The position numbers and the translations under genes were made by a program. A stretch of 64,000 nucleotides of DNA from Boswellia sacra (Eukaryota; Streptophyta; Magnoliopsida; Sapindales; Burseraceae). Below the pieces are notes generated by a model. It worked only from the letters and a program-made list of their open reading frames with translations, was not told the origin of the DNA and made no database searches. The stretch spans positions 32,150-96,149 of the forward strand of contig SNVD02014915.1 in assembly GCA_013180625.2 (NCBI GenBank), in the 5' to 3' direction. This document shows positions 13,794 to 24,643 of this stretch, piece by piece. Position 1 is the first letter of the stretch. Each line of letters opens with the position of its first letter.

Positions 13794-15633
13794 TGTTGAC
13801 CCAGGTATGGCAACCCAAGAAGGGGGGTGAATTGGGTTTTTATTTATAAAAACGGATTTAGAAAATTTTTCTTGAAAGGTCAAAATTATTTAACTCTTTC
13901 TTTGAGAATAAAGGTGAAGAAGATGAAAATAGAATGCAATCAAGAGAATAGCAATAAAGAACAATCATAAGTGTAAGTAAACATAAAGAGAATAGGGATA
14001 GAGAGAGTGCAAACTCGATTTACGTGGTTCGGTAAACCTTGCCTACATCCACGGGCTCCTAGCTCTACGAGCTAAGCTTTCCACTAAGTTGTAAAAATCT
14101 TTACAACTTGCTTGATGAACAACCTCACCAAGACATTTTCCTTCAAGCCTTGATAACACCACACCAAGAGTTCTTCTTGATGAACAACCTCACCAAGGCA
14201 ACTTCCTTCAACCCTTGATAACACCACACCAAGAGTTCTTCTTGATGAACAACCTCACCAAGGCAACTTCCTTCAACTCTTGATAACACCACACCAAGAG
14301 TTCTTCTTGATGAACAACCTCACCAAGGCAACTTCCTTCAACCTTGATAACACCACACCAAGAGTTCTTCTTGATGAACAACCTCACCAAGGAAAGAGTT
14401 CTCTCAATGATAACTTTTATCCTTTACAAGAATATCTCACTCTCACCACAATACAAGAACAAAGAAAATTTTTACAACAAAAGTACAACTCTCTTCAAAG
14501 AGTAGATCAAGAATATAAAAGCTCTCTAAACTTGATATTTCTCTTATTTGTGGCTTGATAGATTCTTCTATTCTTCTTGCTCTTTTTTTGGCTGAATGCA
14601 TGGGAGAAGGGCTCCTTTTATAGGCAAATAGGATGAACTTAATCAAGTGAAGACACTAACTCCAAATTTTCTGCCCACCATAAAAACCATAATTTGTTCT
14701 GCCATTTTTGTCAATGTTCTGTTTGAAATTTGAAAATCTGCAAAACATAAAAGATCTGCACAATTGAATAAGCTTTCCAACACATTAAGAACCAAGTCAT
14801 TTGGATATCTATAGCTCAAGATATGGCCAAAACACCATTCAATGCTCATGTGACTTGATTTTTCTTCCTTGTGTCAGTCCACCGAATTGAATGATAATTC
14901 TGTCAGCATTCCGTTTGAAATTTGAATTTCTTTAAAACATAAAAGATCTGAATATTTAAATAAGCTTTCCAAAACATTAAGAATCAAAGCATTTGGATAT
15001 CTCTATCTTAAGATACGGACAAAACATTATTCGGTGCTCATATGAGTTGATTTTTCTTCTCTGTGTCAGTCCACCGAATTACATATCAATTATGTCTACC
15101 TTCCATTTGAAATTTGAATTTCTTCAAAACATATGAAATGTGACTCATTAAGTCCTATTTCTAATGCCATAAGAATCAAGTCATTTTGATATTTCTAGCT
15201 CAAGATATGTCCAAAAGAGTATTCAGTGCTCATGTCAGCTGCTTCCATTTGTCTTTCAATTTGCATGATGATTTGGACAACCTTGCACTTGAAATTTGAA
15301 TTTCTTTAAAACATATGAAATGTTATAAATTGAGTAAGCTTTCCAAAGGCTTAAGAATCACATCATTTAGACATCTATAAAGATATATATGACCAATTGA
15401 TTGAACATTGCTCATGTGTCACATTTCTTGAGTCAAACCTTGTTCTTAAACTTTGGTGCCTTTAACATGTAGTCTTCTCCTTAGCTTCAACACTTCATTT
15501 TAATAATCCTTTTCTTGATTTTATAATTATTTCAATAATCTTATTCTTGCACATGAATAAACATGTTAGTAAATCACAATTAATCAATGTGTATTGTTAT
15601 CATCAAAATTATCATGTAGCCTTAGGGCTAACA
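13794..15633 (+). mobile_element. Solo LTR (TGTTGACCC…GGGCTAACA) inserted in the MULE repeat array
   Basis: It starts TGTTGACCCAGG and ends CCTTAGGGCTAACA (TG…CA), flanked by 5-bp duplications AAAAC at 13789-13793 and 15634-15638. The flanking repeat unit is restored exactly if it is removed. Other copies lie at 49316-51881 (+) and 21453-22966 (-). No primer site or internal region follows, so it is a solo LTR left by recombination. Most of its length is tandem repeats: ~64-bp units at about 14110-14395 and four ~185-bp units at about 14700-15420. Confidence 0.9.
14110..14395. repeat. ~64-bp minisatellite inside the LTR
   Basis: The phrase GAGTTCTTCTTGATGAACAA recurs at about 14170, 14235, 14300 and 14363, with a degenerate unit before the first. 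The 49316 copy has a comparable series (about 49630-49920). The reverse copy at 21453-22966 has only one or two units, so the number varies between copies. Confidence 0.85.
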
Positions 15634-17342
15634 AAAACTAGTAAAATTAAACCTTCAACTTGCAATCGTATGTGGACTTGTAATACGAAATGATGTACTT
15701 CTAAAACCCAAGTTTAACTTGTAAAATCAAACATGAAAGTCGCAACAATGATATCGAAGATGATAACAATGAACATAAAAGTTGCAACATCACACCTAAA
15801 ACTAGTAAAATCAAACCTTCCACTTGTAATAATACGTGGACTTGTAACATAGAACGATAAACTTGTAAAACCTGACGTTAAGTTGTAACATAGAACATGA
15901 AAGGCGTAACAAAGTTAACCAAGATTGAAACAAGGAACATAAAAATTGTAACGTGACACATAAAATTAGTAAAATCAAACCTCCAACTTGCAATCATATG
16001 TGGACTTGTAATACAAAACGATGTACTTGTAAAACCCAGAGTTAATTATAAAATCAAACATGAAAGTCGCAACAATTATATCAAAAATGGTAACAATCAA
16101 CATAAAAGTTGTAACATGACACCTAAAACTAGTAAAATTAAACCTTCAACTTGTAATCATATGTGGACTTGTAATACGAAACGATGTACTTGTTAAACCC
16201 AAGGTTAACTTTTAAAATCAAACATGAAAGTGGAAACAATGATATCGAAGATGATAACAATGAACATAAAAGTTGCAACATCACACTTAAAACTAGCAAA
16301 ATTAAACCTTCCACTTGTAATAATACGTGGACTTGTAACACAGATCGATGAACTTGTAAAACCTCACGTTAAGTTATAACATAGAACATAAAAGTCGTGA
16401 CAAAGTTAATCAAGATTGAAATAAGGAACGTAAAAATTGTAACGTGACACATAAAATTAGTAAAATCAAATCTCCAACTAGCAATCATATGTGGACTTGT
16501 AATACAAAATGATGTACTTGTAAAACCCAAAGTTAATTTGTAAAATCAAACATAAAAGTCGTAATAATTATATCGAAGATGGTAACAATCAACATAAAAG
16601 TTGTAACATGACACCTAAAATTAGTAAAATTAAACCTTCAACTTGCAATAATACATGAACTTGTAACAAAGAATGATGAATTTGTAAAATCTCACGTTAA
16701 CTTATAAAATAAAATATGAAACTCGTAACAAGGTTAACCAATATTGAAACACATCACATAAAAGTTGCAACATGATACCTAAAACTAGTAAAGTCATACT
16801 TTCAAATTGCAATCATATAAGGATTTGTAACACAGAACGATCAACTTGTAAAACCTGACCATTAACTTGTAAAATTAAACTTGAAACTCGTGACAAGTCA
16901 AAATAAAATACAATCGAAAGCATAAAACTATAACATGATATAATAATGTTGTTATATCAATAAATTCTCTGTATTTTGTGATAGAATTAAAACTAAATCA
17001 TTAAATTAAAATAAATTATAAAAAAATTATACTTTTTTTAAACTAATAGTTAAGTATAAATTTTTTTAAGAAGTTTTCTTCTCTTTTTTTATAATTCAAT
17101 TACATGTTGAGCAAGTTTATATGTTTAGTATTTAATTATTTAATCAACTTTTATTAAAGTAATTAAAAAATAAAAAAATTACAATTATTTTATAAAATAA
17201 AAGCATATAAATGTGTAACCTGCTATCACATGTTAAACTTTTATCTTTTTATTTATCATACAGTCCTTCAATATAATATATATTTATTTTTCTCTAAAAA
17301 AAAGGAATGTACCAATACAAGAGATGTATTGTAGCTAATCCC

Positions 17343-17351
17343 AAATAAATA
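17343..17351. repeat. 9-bp target site duplication, right of MULE
   Basis: AAATAAATA, identical to 2624-2632, immediately follows the right terminal repeat. Confidence 0.85.
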
Positions 17352-17501
17352 AATGATCTTAATAAAAAAAGCCAAAACTTCTTCAACTTCGGTGAATCCT
17401 AATTGATTCTTAGAAAAAAAAAAAACCATTAAACTGCCCGTTTCCTTCATTCCTTCTAGACCGATTACCTGCCTCACCACGTCAGTGACTATTGTCTTGC
17501 A

Positions 17502-17720
17502 TTGATGGCTCCTCCACCTAAACACTATTTACCTTTACTTACAAAGTTGATGGAGAAGAATGAGCAACGGAGAGCGAAATTATTGTTAACAAGGATGCGA
17601 AATTATATTTTATACTATCGTGTTACTATAGAGATGGTTTCATATTATATCGCTAATATTTGTAAGGAAATTAAAAGAAAAAAACTGCCCCTCTGTTTGA
17701 TGAGTAAAATCTTCATTTGA
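17502..17720 (+). CDS. Unrecognised 72-codon ORF next to the MULE
   Basis: Short basic ORF (MAPPPKHYLPLLTKLMEKNE at the start) between the MULE and copy B of the unknown gene fragment. It could be an upstream exon of that gene, since the fragment follows 120 bp later on the same strand. No family is recognised and it may be chance. Confidence 0.2.
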   Translation: MMAPPPKHYLPLLTKLMEKNEQRRAKLLLTRMRNYILYYRVTIEMVSYYIANICKEIKRKKLPLCLMSKIFI

Positions 17721-18133
17721 AGTGTTTATTTTCACAGTGGCTTCTTCACTATTTTCTCTCCTTCTTTTGGATAAAACATATTGCTAATAATCTCTATGGT
17801 GCGTCCTGCAATCTAATAAAAAAACCAAGTTAGATATTGACATCCATAGCTTTATGGAACATGAACTTTTTCTCCTAGATTTCTGTTCTATAATTCCTGA
17901 TAAAGACTTTGAGGATTTCCAAGCATAAGCAATATATTCGGCTACCTACATGTTATGGATAATAGATAACTAGGGATGGCAAAAAATAATCGGGTTGTAC
18001 GGGTATCTAGATTTTCTGGGGACAATTTTCCTCGAATTTGTGGGGTTCAAGTGGGGGGACGGGTCAAGTTTTGCCAATTTATATTCGGGTGCAGTATATA
18101 CCCTCCCCACCCCGCATCCGCACTAGATGATAT

Positions 18134-19077
18134 TAAGGGTGCACACTGGTCAGGTCGGGTCGGGTCGGGTTTTGTCCAACCCGACACGACTCGATACATG
18201 ATCAGGTTCACCATTTTATACCCGAAATCGGGTTTCCAAAGCATGGGACCCGATATACAACCCAAATGATCGGGTTGGTCGGGTCTGTCGGGTCATGCAT
18301 CATATTTAACTATAACGGCCTATGCAAAAAGGCCAAAAAAACAAAGCTAAAACAAGCAACCTGCCAAAATACTCGACAAAACTTGATAGAGCTCGACACG
18401 ATCATCCGACACTCGACACCTACATGTCGAGTTGTGTCAGATTCACAACCGACACTCGATATCAGTCTATTTTCGAAGATATCGAGTGTCAGATGCATCA
18501 TCCGACACTCGACGATGCATCATCCGACACTCGACACTTATATGTCGAGTGTCGGATGATTTACATGTCGAGTCGTGTCGAATTCACAACTGACACTTGA
18601 TATCAGTCTATTTTCGAAGACATCGAGTGTTGGATGCATCATTCGACACTCGACGATGCATTATCCGACACTCGACAATATGTAAGTGTCGAGTGATGAT
18701 GTATCATCCGACATTCGACACTTACATGTCGAGTCGTGTCGGATTCACAACCGACACTTGATATCAGTTTATTTTTGAAGACATCGAGTGTCGGATGATG
18801 AATCCGACACTCGACACTTACATGTCGAGTCGTGCCGAGCGCTATTGAGCTCGTCGAGTTTTGTCGAGCGTTTTGGCGGGTTGCTTGTTTTAGCTTTTAT
18901 TTTTGATCAGGTCGGGTTGTTATATCGGGTTACATGAATTAAACCCGATCTCAAACCGGATTACACAAAACCTGAATTTTAAAACCTGATTTCGGGTTTT
19001 TTTTATTACCTTGACCCGCCTATAACCCGACCAACCCGATAAAACCCGATCAGGTCGGGTAATTTTGAACACCCCTA
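18134..19077. mobile_element. Nested hAT element (inner) rich in CGGGT motifs
   Basis: Imperfect ends TAAGGGTGCACACTGG and, from the other side, TAGGGGTGTTCAAAA are flanked by a perfect 8-bp duplication GATGATAT (18126-18133 and 19078-19085). Just inside both ends are clusters of GGTCGGGT/ACCCGACC, typical subterminal motifs of such elements. It carries an internal long inverted repeat (18343-18899). No transposase. Confidence 0.9.
18343..18899. repeat. Long inverted repeat with many CGACACTCGACA palindromes
   Basis: Outer arms AAAGCTAAAACAAGCAACC (18343-) and its complement GGTTGCTTGTTTTAGCTTTT (ending about 18899) enclose more than ten copies of TCCGACACTCGAC or its complement. These are arranged as smaller hairpins, with repeats of a TTGATATCAGTCTATTTT block. 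It may be a third-level foldback insertion or an internal part of the host hAT element. Confidence 0.85.
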
Positions 19078-20020
19078 GATGATATAATATATTTCAAAAA
19101 ATTAAAATTATATGTATATAATGTATTATATTAGTCATATGTAATCAATTTAATCAACACTAGCAAGAGAAAGAATAGAGAAATTCATTTGTTTTCTGAA
19201 AAAATTATATAACAATGAAAACATTTGTCACTATCATAATAGTGTTACAAAATATTATTATGGTTGAGACAAAAAGATTTAATCACCATAAAAATCATCA
19301 TTGATTTGTGGTTCTATAAATATATAAAAATAAGTAAATAAATTGAAATCAATTTTCTTACAATAATTTAAAATTAATATTTAACATCATCACATTTGTA
19401 AAATATATTAGGCTTTGTAATATAATTTTAAAAGGGCCCAAAACAAATTTAGAGAAAGACCCTTTAATGGACTTAAGCCCTGTATTAAATTAGTCAGCCC
19501 AAAAAAGTTCAAAGAAAATTTGTTGAGCCCAGCCCAACAAGAAAAATCATTCACAAACTGGGGAAATCAAAGGATTTATTCTAGTAAAATCTGGGCGCGG
19601 GGAGGGGAATTATATATCCGGGAAAACTCGCACCCGCACTGCATGCCAAAATTTTGCAGAAAATCCGGTGACAGAGGAGGATATCACATAACCTGGTCCG
19701 GGTGCGAAAATGCAAAACTCGCACCCACACCCATATTTTGCCATCCCTATAGATAACAAAGGTAATAGTATTTAAGGCGTCACAAGTTATTTCTTAAAGT
19801 TTGTTTGAATAGGTTCCCTGCTCGAGTTATCCATTGAGCGCTCACATTAGTTTTATGTGCAACTAATGTGTAACATATCTCAAAGTATCAGGGGATTCAA
19901 GATTGATAATCTCGAACAAACGCTCAAAGTAGGAGATTTGGCGAGATTGCTAAAGAAGCATGCCTAGAAACGGCCTTCCTTTGGGATCATTTGGTAGACT
20001 ACAAATGTGATAGAGAAAAT

Positions 20021-20384
20021 TATTAGTATATATGATCTAATAATTTATAGGTGACATGCAGGGGTCTATGCGATGGGGTTCACCATCTATGATGGGGTTC
20101 ACCACAAATATGGTGAACCATATCACATAGATGGATGTGTCCCTTTAACAAAAGACACTAATCGAATTATTGCATATAACTGCAATAACCATCAGTTGGT
20201 TAATTATAGCTGTCTGCAAAGAGATATGGATTGTCTAATGCCTTTTGGTAAGTGTTTGATAATGCCTATTGGTATATTATAAATACCCTTGGTACAAACT
20301 TCATTTTATCCCATTATTCTGTATGCACTTTGTATGTATCCAACAGCCTAACAACAGTGTTTAATCGATTCACAAAATCATTCA
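20021..20384 (+). repeat. copia 5' LTR
   Basis: Begins TATTAGTATATATGATC (a decayed TGTTAG start) and ends CACAAAATCATTCA. It matches the 3' LTR throughout, but has a local duplication of GGGGTTCACCA that makes it about 30 bp longer. Confidence 0.88.
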
Positions 20385-20678
20385 GTGGTATCAAAGCAAG
20401 GTTTTAGGATTGTTAACGTTTTTATGCAAGGTAATACGGAAGAGAGTTCCAGCTTTAATTCGGGTCCAATGGACGTGAATTATGTTGAGAAGGAATTCAA
20501 AGACAATCAATATTATATCAAGGAATCTTCAAAATTAGCAAAGCCAAAATTGATCAAAGTCAGGAGGCATGTTCAAATAATTAGAGATTTTCCTCTTGGT
20601 TGTGGTCCTTTGTCAAAAATTGATTTTTTGGATAAAGAAAAAATATTATTGTTGATGAAAGTGTTGGAGATAATTTAA
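20385..20678 (+). CDS. Remnant ORF downstream of the copia primer site
   Basis: A 97-codon frame with the phrase RRHVQIIRDFPLGCG; the DFP-GCG motif is familiar from leader ORFs of plant LTR retrotransposons. It is probably a fragment rather than a working protein: it overlaps the primer site and ends without zinc knuckles. Confidence 0.4.
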   Translation: MVSKQGFRIVNVFMQGNTEESSSFNSGPMDVNYVEKEFKDNQYYIKESSKLAKPKLIKVRRHVQIIRDFPLGCGPLSKIDFLDKEKILLLMKVLEII

Positions 20679-20679
20679 A

Positions 20680-21452
20680 AAGAAAGGAAATCGGTGATTT
20701 AGAAGAAGATCCATAAGAAAACTCTGCAAAAACTTTTGAAAAATCAAATTTCTAGAGGCTTAGGGGTGTTCGTGCAGAAAAGAGAAGTCTGGATTCATCA
20801 CACAAGAGTGTAATCAGGAAAAATTGTCGCAAGTGTGCAAATCACATATTACATTTTGCATCCAGGCCCTTGCGTGTTGTTCACGCTCCAAATAGTGTGC
20901 AAATTTTTCATGGGCGTGTGCGTCACGCGTTTGGTAAAACTAGATCGGCTGTAGGCTTGTCTCTCCCTTGCATGTGCATCACACGTCCTTGCAGATTCGT
21001 GCTCCATGCATTGACGGACCCAACCTGAACATTGACCCACTTGTTGACTTAAGCTGTCGCCTCCTTTGTTCGCGTCGAGCAAGCCATTGTATGTTTTGAC
21101 TTGCCACATCAATAAACCAGACCGATCTAGGTGAACCAGCTTGAGCCATTTTTGGTTCGGTTCAACCTTCCATTCAATTTTGGACCGGTTTAAGCCCCAA
21201 ATGCAGTCTGATTTCAATAGAATTTGGTCCCCTAAGGTATTTTGGCCCATTGAATTGATCTCTAGCCTTACAGTTTCACAAATTTACTTATTTTCAGCAA
21301 TTCGACGGGTTCTCTAGTAAATCAACAAAAGAAATACTGTAGGGAACGAATTCGAGTATTATCCATTCCTACTAGTTTTTGGTCACTAACACACAAAAAG
21401 AACATCAGGTTCACGACACCTAATTTGGTAGCAAGGGAAGCTAAATGACATG
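20680..21452. other. copia interior, non-coding, with a GC-richer block
   Basis: No domain recognised. A block at about 20850-21100 is richer in GC and in GTGTGCGTCACG-like words than its surroundings. This could be internal retrotransposon sequence of another family or captured DNA. Confidence 0.35.
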
Positions 21453-22966
21453 ATAAAATCAAGAAGAGGCTTATTAAAATGAAGTGTTGAAGCTAAGGAG
21501 AAGACTACATGTTAAAGGCACTAAAGTTTAAGAACAAGGTTTGACTCAAGGAATGTGACACATGAGTAATGTTCAATCAATTGGTCATATATTTCTCTAT
21601 ATATGTCCAAATGACATGATTCTTGAGCCTTTAGAAAGCTTGCTCAATTAGTAACATTTTATTTGTTTTAAAGAAATTCAAATTTCAAGTGAAAGGTTGT
21701 CCAAATCATCATGCAATTTAAAGGACAAACAGAATCAGCTGACATGAGCACCGAATGCTCTTGTGGACATATCTTCAGCTCGAGATATCCAAATTAGTTG
21801 ATTCTTAAGGCATTAAAAAGATGATTTAATGGAGCACATTTATTATTTTTTGAAGAAATTCAAATTTCAAATGGAAGGCTGACATAATATTATGAAATTC
21901 GGTGGACTGACACAAGGAAGAAAAATCAACTGATTTAAGCACTGAATGGTCTTTTGTCCATATCTTGAGATAGAGATATCCAAATTACTTGATTCTTAAT
22001 GTTTTGGAAAGCTTGTTCAAATATGCAGATCTTTTATGTTTTGAAGAAATTCAAAATTCAAATGGAAGGCAAACATAATCATCATTCAAGTCGGTGGACT
22101 GACACAAGGAAGAAAAATCAATTGACATGAGCACCAAATGGTCTTTTGTCCATATCTTGAGATAGAGATATCCAAATGACTTGATTCTTAATGCGTTGCA
22201 AAGCTTATTCAAATATGAAGATCTTTTATGTTTTGTAGATTTTCAAATTTCAAACAAAACATTGACAAAAATGGCTGACAAGATTATAGTTTTTATGGTG
22301 GGTAGAAAATTTGGAGTTGGTGTCTTCACTTGATTAAGTTCATCTCATTTGCCAATAGAAGGAGCCCTTCTCCCATGCATTGAACAAGAATCCATCAAGC
22401 AACAAATAAGAGATATATTAAGTTTAGAGAGCTTTTATATTCTTTATCTACTCCTTGAAGAGAGTTGTACTTTTATTATAAATAATTTTCTTTGTTCTTG
22501 TATTGTGGTGAGAGTGAGATCATTCTTATAAAGACTCTTGGTGTGGTGTTATCAAGAGTTAAAAAATTGAGAGAACTCTTAGTGTGGTGTTATCAAGGGT
22601 TGAAGAAAGAAGTCTTGGTGAGGTTGTTCATCAAGCAAGTTGTAAAGAATCTACAACTTAATGGAAAGCCTAGCTTGCGGAGGAGCTAGGAGCCCTTGGA
22701 CGTAGGCAAGGTTTGCCGAATCACGTAAATTGAGTTTGCACACTCTTTATCCCTATCCTCTTTATATTAATTACACTTGTAATTGTTCATTATTGTTATT
22801 CTCTTGATTGCAACTTAGATAACTTCTAATTTCATCTTCATCATCTTTATTCTCAAAGAAAGAGTGAACTAATTTTTATCTTTCAAGAAAAGTTTTATAA
22901 ATCTATTTTTATAAATAAAAATCCAATTCACCCCCCCTCTCTTGGGTTGCCATACCTGGGTCAACA
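21453..22966 (-). mobile_element. Truncated LTR, reverse copy of the 13794 family
   Basis: On the minus strand it starts precisely at 22966 with TGTTGACCCAGG and runs to about 21453, where it lacks the last ~100 bases of the family (no GGGCTAACA end). The missing end shows deletion after insertion. It abuts copia RNase H sequence at 22967. Confidence 0.85.
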
Positions 22967-22967
22967 G

Positions 22968-23355
22968 AACCGCTATATCTTGGTTTTCTAAAAAATAAAG
23001 TTGTGTTGTAAAGTCTACAATGGAGACTGAATATATTTCTTGCGACACAGTGACAAGTACTATAGTATGGGCTCAGCGGTTCATTGAAAGCTTACAACTT
23101 GGTTTAATTGTTAAGCCAATTAATGTGTTTTGTGATAGTAAGTCTACCATCTTTTTAATTAAAAGTGGAGTAAATACTTCTAAAGGCAAACACATTGATA
23201 TCAATTATCACTATATCCAAGATATGGTGGAAATGGATGAAATTAAAATCGACTATTTACCATCTGGTGAGATAGTGGCTGATCTTATAATCAAAGGATT
23301 ATCTTTGGATAAATTCAGAGAGCATATGACTACAATGGGTTTGAAAATCATCTAG
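22968..23355 (+). pseudogene. copia RNase H domain (3' end of pol)
   Basis: Reads TAISWFSKK, then an in-frame TAA, then STMETEYISCDTVTST, with VFCDSKSTIFLIK and KHIDINYHYIQD. These are the hallmark RNase H motifs of plant copia elements (first acidic residues in ETEY and CDS, then KHIDIRYH). It ends at TAG 23355. The upstream reverse transcriptase and integrase are missing, replaced by the reversed LTR fragment. Confidence 0.9.
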
Positions 23356-23873
23356 ATGTATAGTCGGGACATGCGGTATGAATATATTATTATAAATATC
23401 TTAAGGACGCTTAAGATTAACAATAATATAAATATATTTGATTTTTAATTATTGGTTAGATAAAAGACAGAGAACAATAACAAGACAACAAGAGTTATAG
23501 TAAATTTCTAGAATGTAAAATTCGTTTTGAGGCATTTAGAATGGTCTATATAACATTGGGTGCATAGTATAAAAGTCATCGATAAGGTGTATTAAGGAAA
23601 ACCTCGAGACAAGAGGAAGTGCTTGATCTAAATTTCGAACGCAAGTGAAATAGTTTTATTTGGTTGAAATAGGTACAGATTGTATTTCCCAATTCGACAG
23701 AATTGATGTCATTTTACTTTATGTAAAGTGAAGTCATTTGACAGAGAAATTTAGATGCAGTCAATTATAGTTAAAATCATGTACACATAACAGCAAGGTA
23801 ACCATGTTCTATCATTAGTTTGAAAAGTCAAACTAGCTATATATTATTAGATCAAGTGGGAGTTGTTAGTATG
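23356..23873 (+). other. copia 3' untranslated region and polypurine tract
   Basis: No ORF. It ends with AAGTGGGAG directly before the 3' LTR, the usual plus-strand primer. Confidence 0.6.
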
Positions 23874-24207
23874 TATAATCTAATAATTTATAGGTGACAT
23901 GCAGGGTGTATGTGATTGGATTCACCATAAATATGGTGTACCATATCACATAGAGGGATGTGTCTTTTCGATAAGAGACACATGATGGAATTATTGCATA
24001 TAACTGTAATAACCACCAATTGGTTAATTGCGGTTATTTGCAAAGAGATAATGGATGTGTCTGATGCCTCTTGGTAAGTGTCTGATAATGCCTATTGGTA
24101 TATCATAAATATCCTTGGTATAGACTTCATTTTATCCTATTATGTATGCACCCTATATGTACCCAACAGTCTAATGGTATTGTTCAATCCATTCACAAAA
24201 TCCTTCA
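23874..24207 (+). repeat. copia 3' LTR
   Basis: Starts TGTTAGTATGTATAATC and ends ATTCACAAAATCCTTCA. It is followed by the AAAAT duplication and then by the rest of gene fragment copy B. Confidence 0.88.
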
Positions 24208-24643
24208 AAAATTGGACCTTCGCTTTGATTAATATGGAACTTTTTTGTTTCTCTGTTTTGAAAGGTTTTTGTGATGTTTTTCATGTGTAGGCTTCCTAAT
24301 TGAATGTATAAAATATACTTTTGAAATATGTGTTCTTTTGTGTATGATTTATTTTTTAATAATTATCAATCTTAATATCAAATATACTTCAACATAATTT
24401 CTTACAAGTCTAAGCCGTTGCTTGAAATAGAGAAAAATGTTCATAAACCTTCAACCATATTGTTTAAATCATAAAAGATTGCTAATGGTTCCAAAAAGAA
24501 ATAGATAATTGAAATTGTGGCACTTTCGTTAGGCAGGTGGGTGAAAATTAATGTCTGGACTTAAATTATTGACACTTTTGATCCTTAAGTAACAAGAAAT
24601 TTAACACACTAAATGTTAAATGAATCCTTAAACCGATAAAAGA

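Larger units (their letters stand above)
13150..16915. repeat. ~164-bp tandem repeat array in the MULE right arm
   Basis: A unit containing ACTTGTAATACGAAA, GATGTACTTGTAAAACCC and ACATGAAAGTCGCAAC recurs. The phrase 'AGTAAAATTAAACC' appears near 15640, 15803, 15964, 16130, 16294, 16458, 16622 and 16786, a period of about 164 bp. Neighbouring units alternate between two variants (CAATCATATGTGGACTTG and AATAATACGTGGACTTG), suggesting a ~328-bp higher-order unit. About three to four units precede and about eight follow the solo LTR at 13794-15633, which interrupts the array. No coding capacity. Confidence 0.85.
2633..17342. mobile_element. Full-length Mutator-like element (MULE) with FAR1-type transposase and ULP1 protease genes
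   Basis: The ends are inverted repeats: 21 bases match perfectly (left 2633-2653, starting GGGATTAGCTACAATACATC; right 17322-17342), and similarity continues for roughly 20 more bases. Perfect 9-bp duplications flank it. The span is 14.7 kb, or about 12.9 kb without the solo LTR at 13794-15633. Contents: left arm, ULP1-like gene (+, about 4260-8036), MULE transposase (-, about 11346-8721), AT-rich spacer, and a ~164-bp tandem repeat arm. The two genes converge, as mudrA and mudrB do in maize MuDR. Both carry stops and frameshifts, so this copy is probably no longer autonomous. ULP-like genes in plant MULEs are known (for example Kaonashi elements in Arabidopsis). Confidence 0.92.
17971..19749. 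mobile_element. Non-autonomous hAT element (outer), TIR TAGGGATGGCAAAA
   Basis: Terminal inverted repeats TAGGGATGGCAAAA (17971-17984) and TTTTGCCATCCCTA (19736-19749) are perfect over 14 bases. An 8-bp duplication TAGATAAC lies at 17963-17970 and 19750-19757. An 8-bp duplication and this terminus type indicate the hAT superfamily. No transposase is present. The subterminal regions are rich in CCGCACCCG-like motifs. A second hAT element sits inside at 18134-19077. Confidence 0.93.
20021..24207 (+). mobile_element. Decayed Ty1/copia retrotransposon
   Basis: Two LTRs in the same direction (20021-20384 and 23874-24207) are flanked by a 5-bp duplication AAAAT (20016-20020, 24208-24212). A primer site complementary to initiator-Met tRNA (TGGTATCAAAGCAAGG, 20386) follows the 5' LTR, and a purine tract (AAGTGGGAG) precedes the 3' LTR. 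The interior keeps a short gag-side ORF and the RNase H end of pol. Most of pol is gone, and an LTR of another family lies reversed at 21453-22966. Confidence 0.9.
17839..24330 (+). pseudogene. Copy B of the unknown gene fragment, split by two insertions
   Basis: Pieces at 17839-17970, 19750-20020 and 24208-24330 align in order with 1-480. The gaps are exactly a hAT element (17971-19749) and a copia element (20021-24207), each with its own target duplication. This copy also has in-frame stops (for example TAA in the piece corresponding to FQAQA), so it is dead. Because copies A and B flank the MULE in the same orientation, they look like a tandem duplication into which, or beside which, the MULE inserted. 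Confidence 0.75.
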
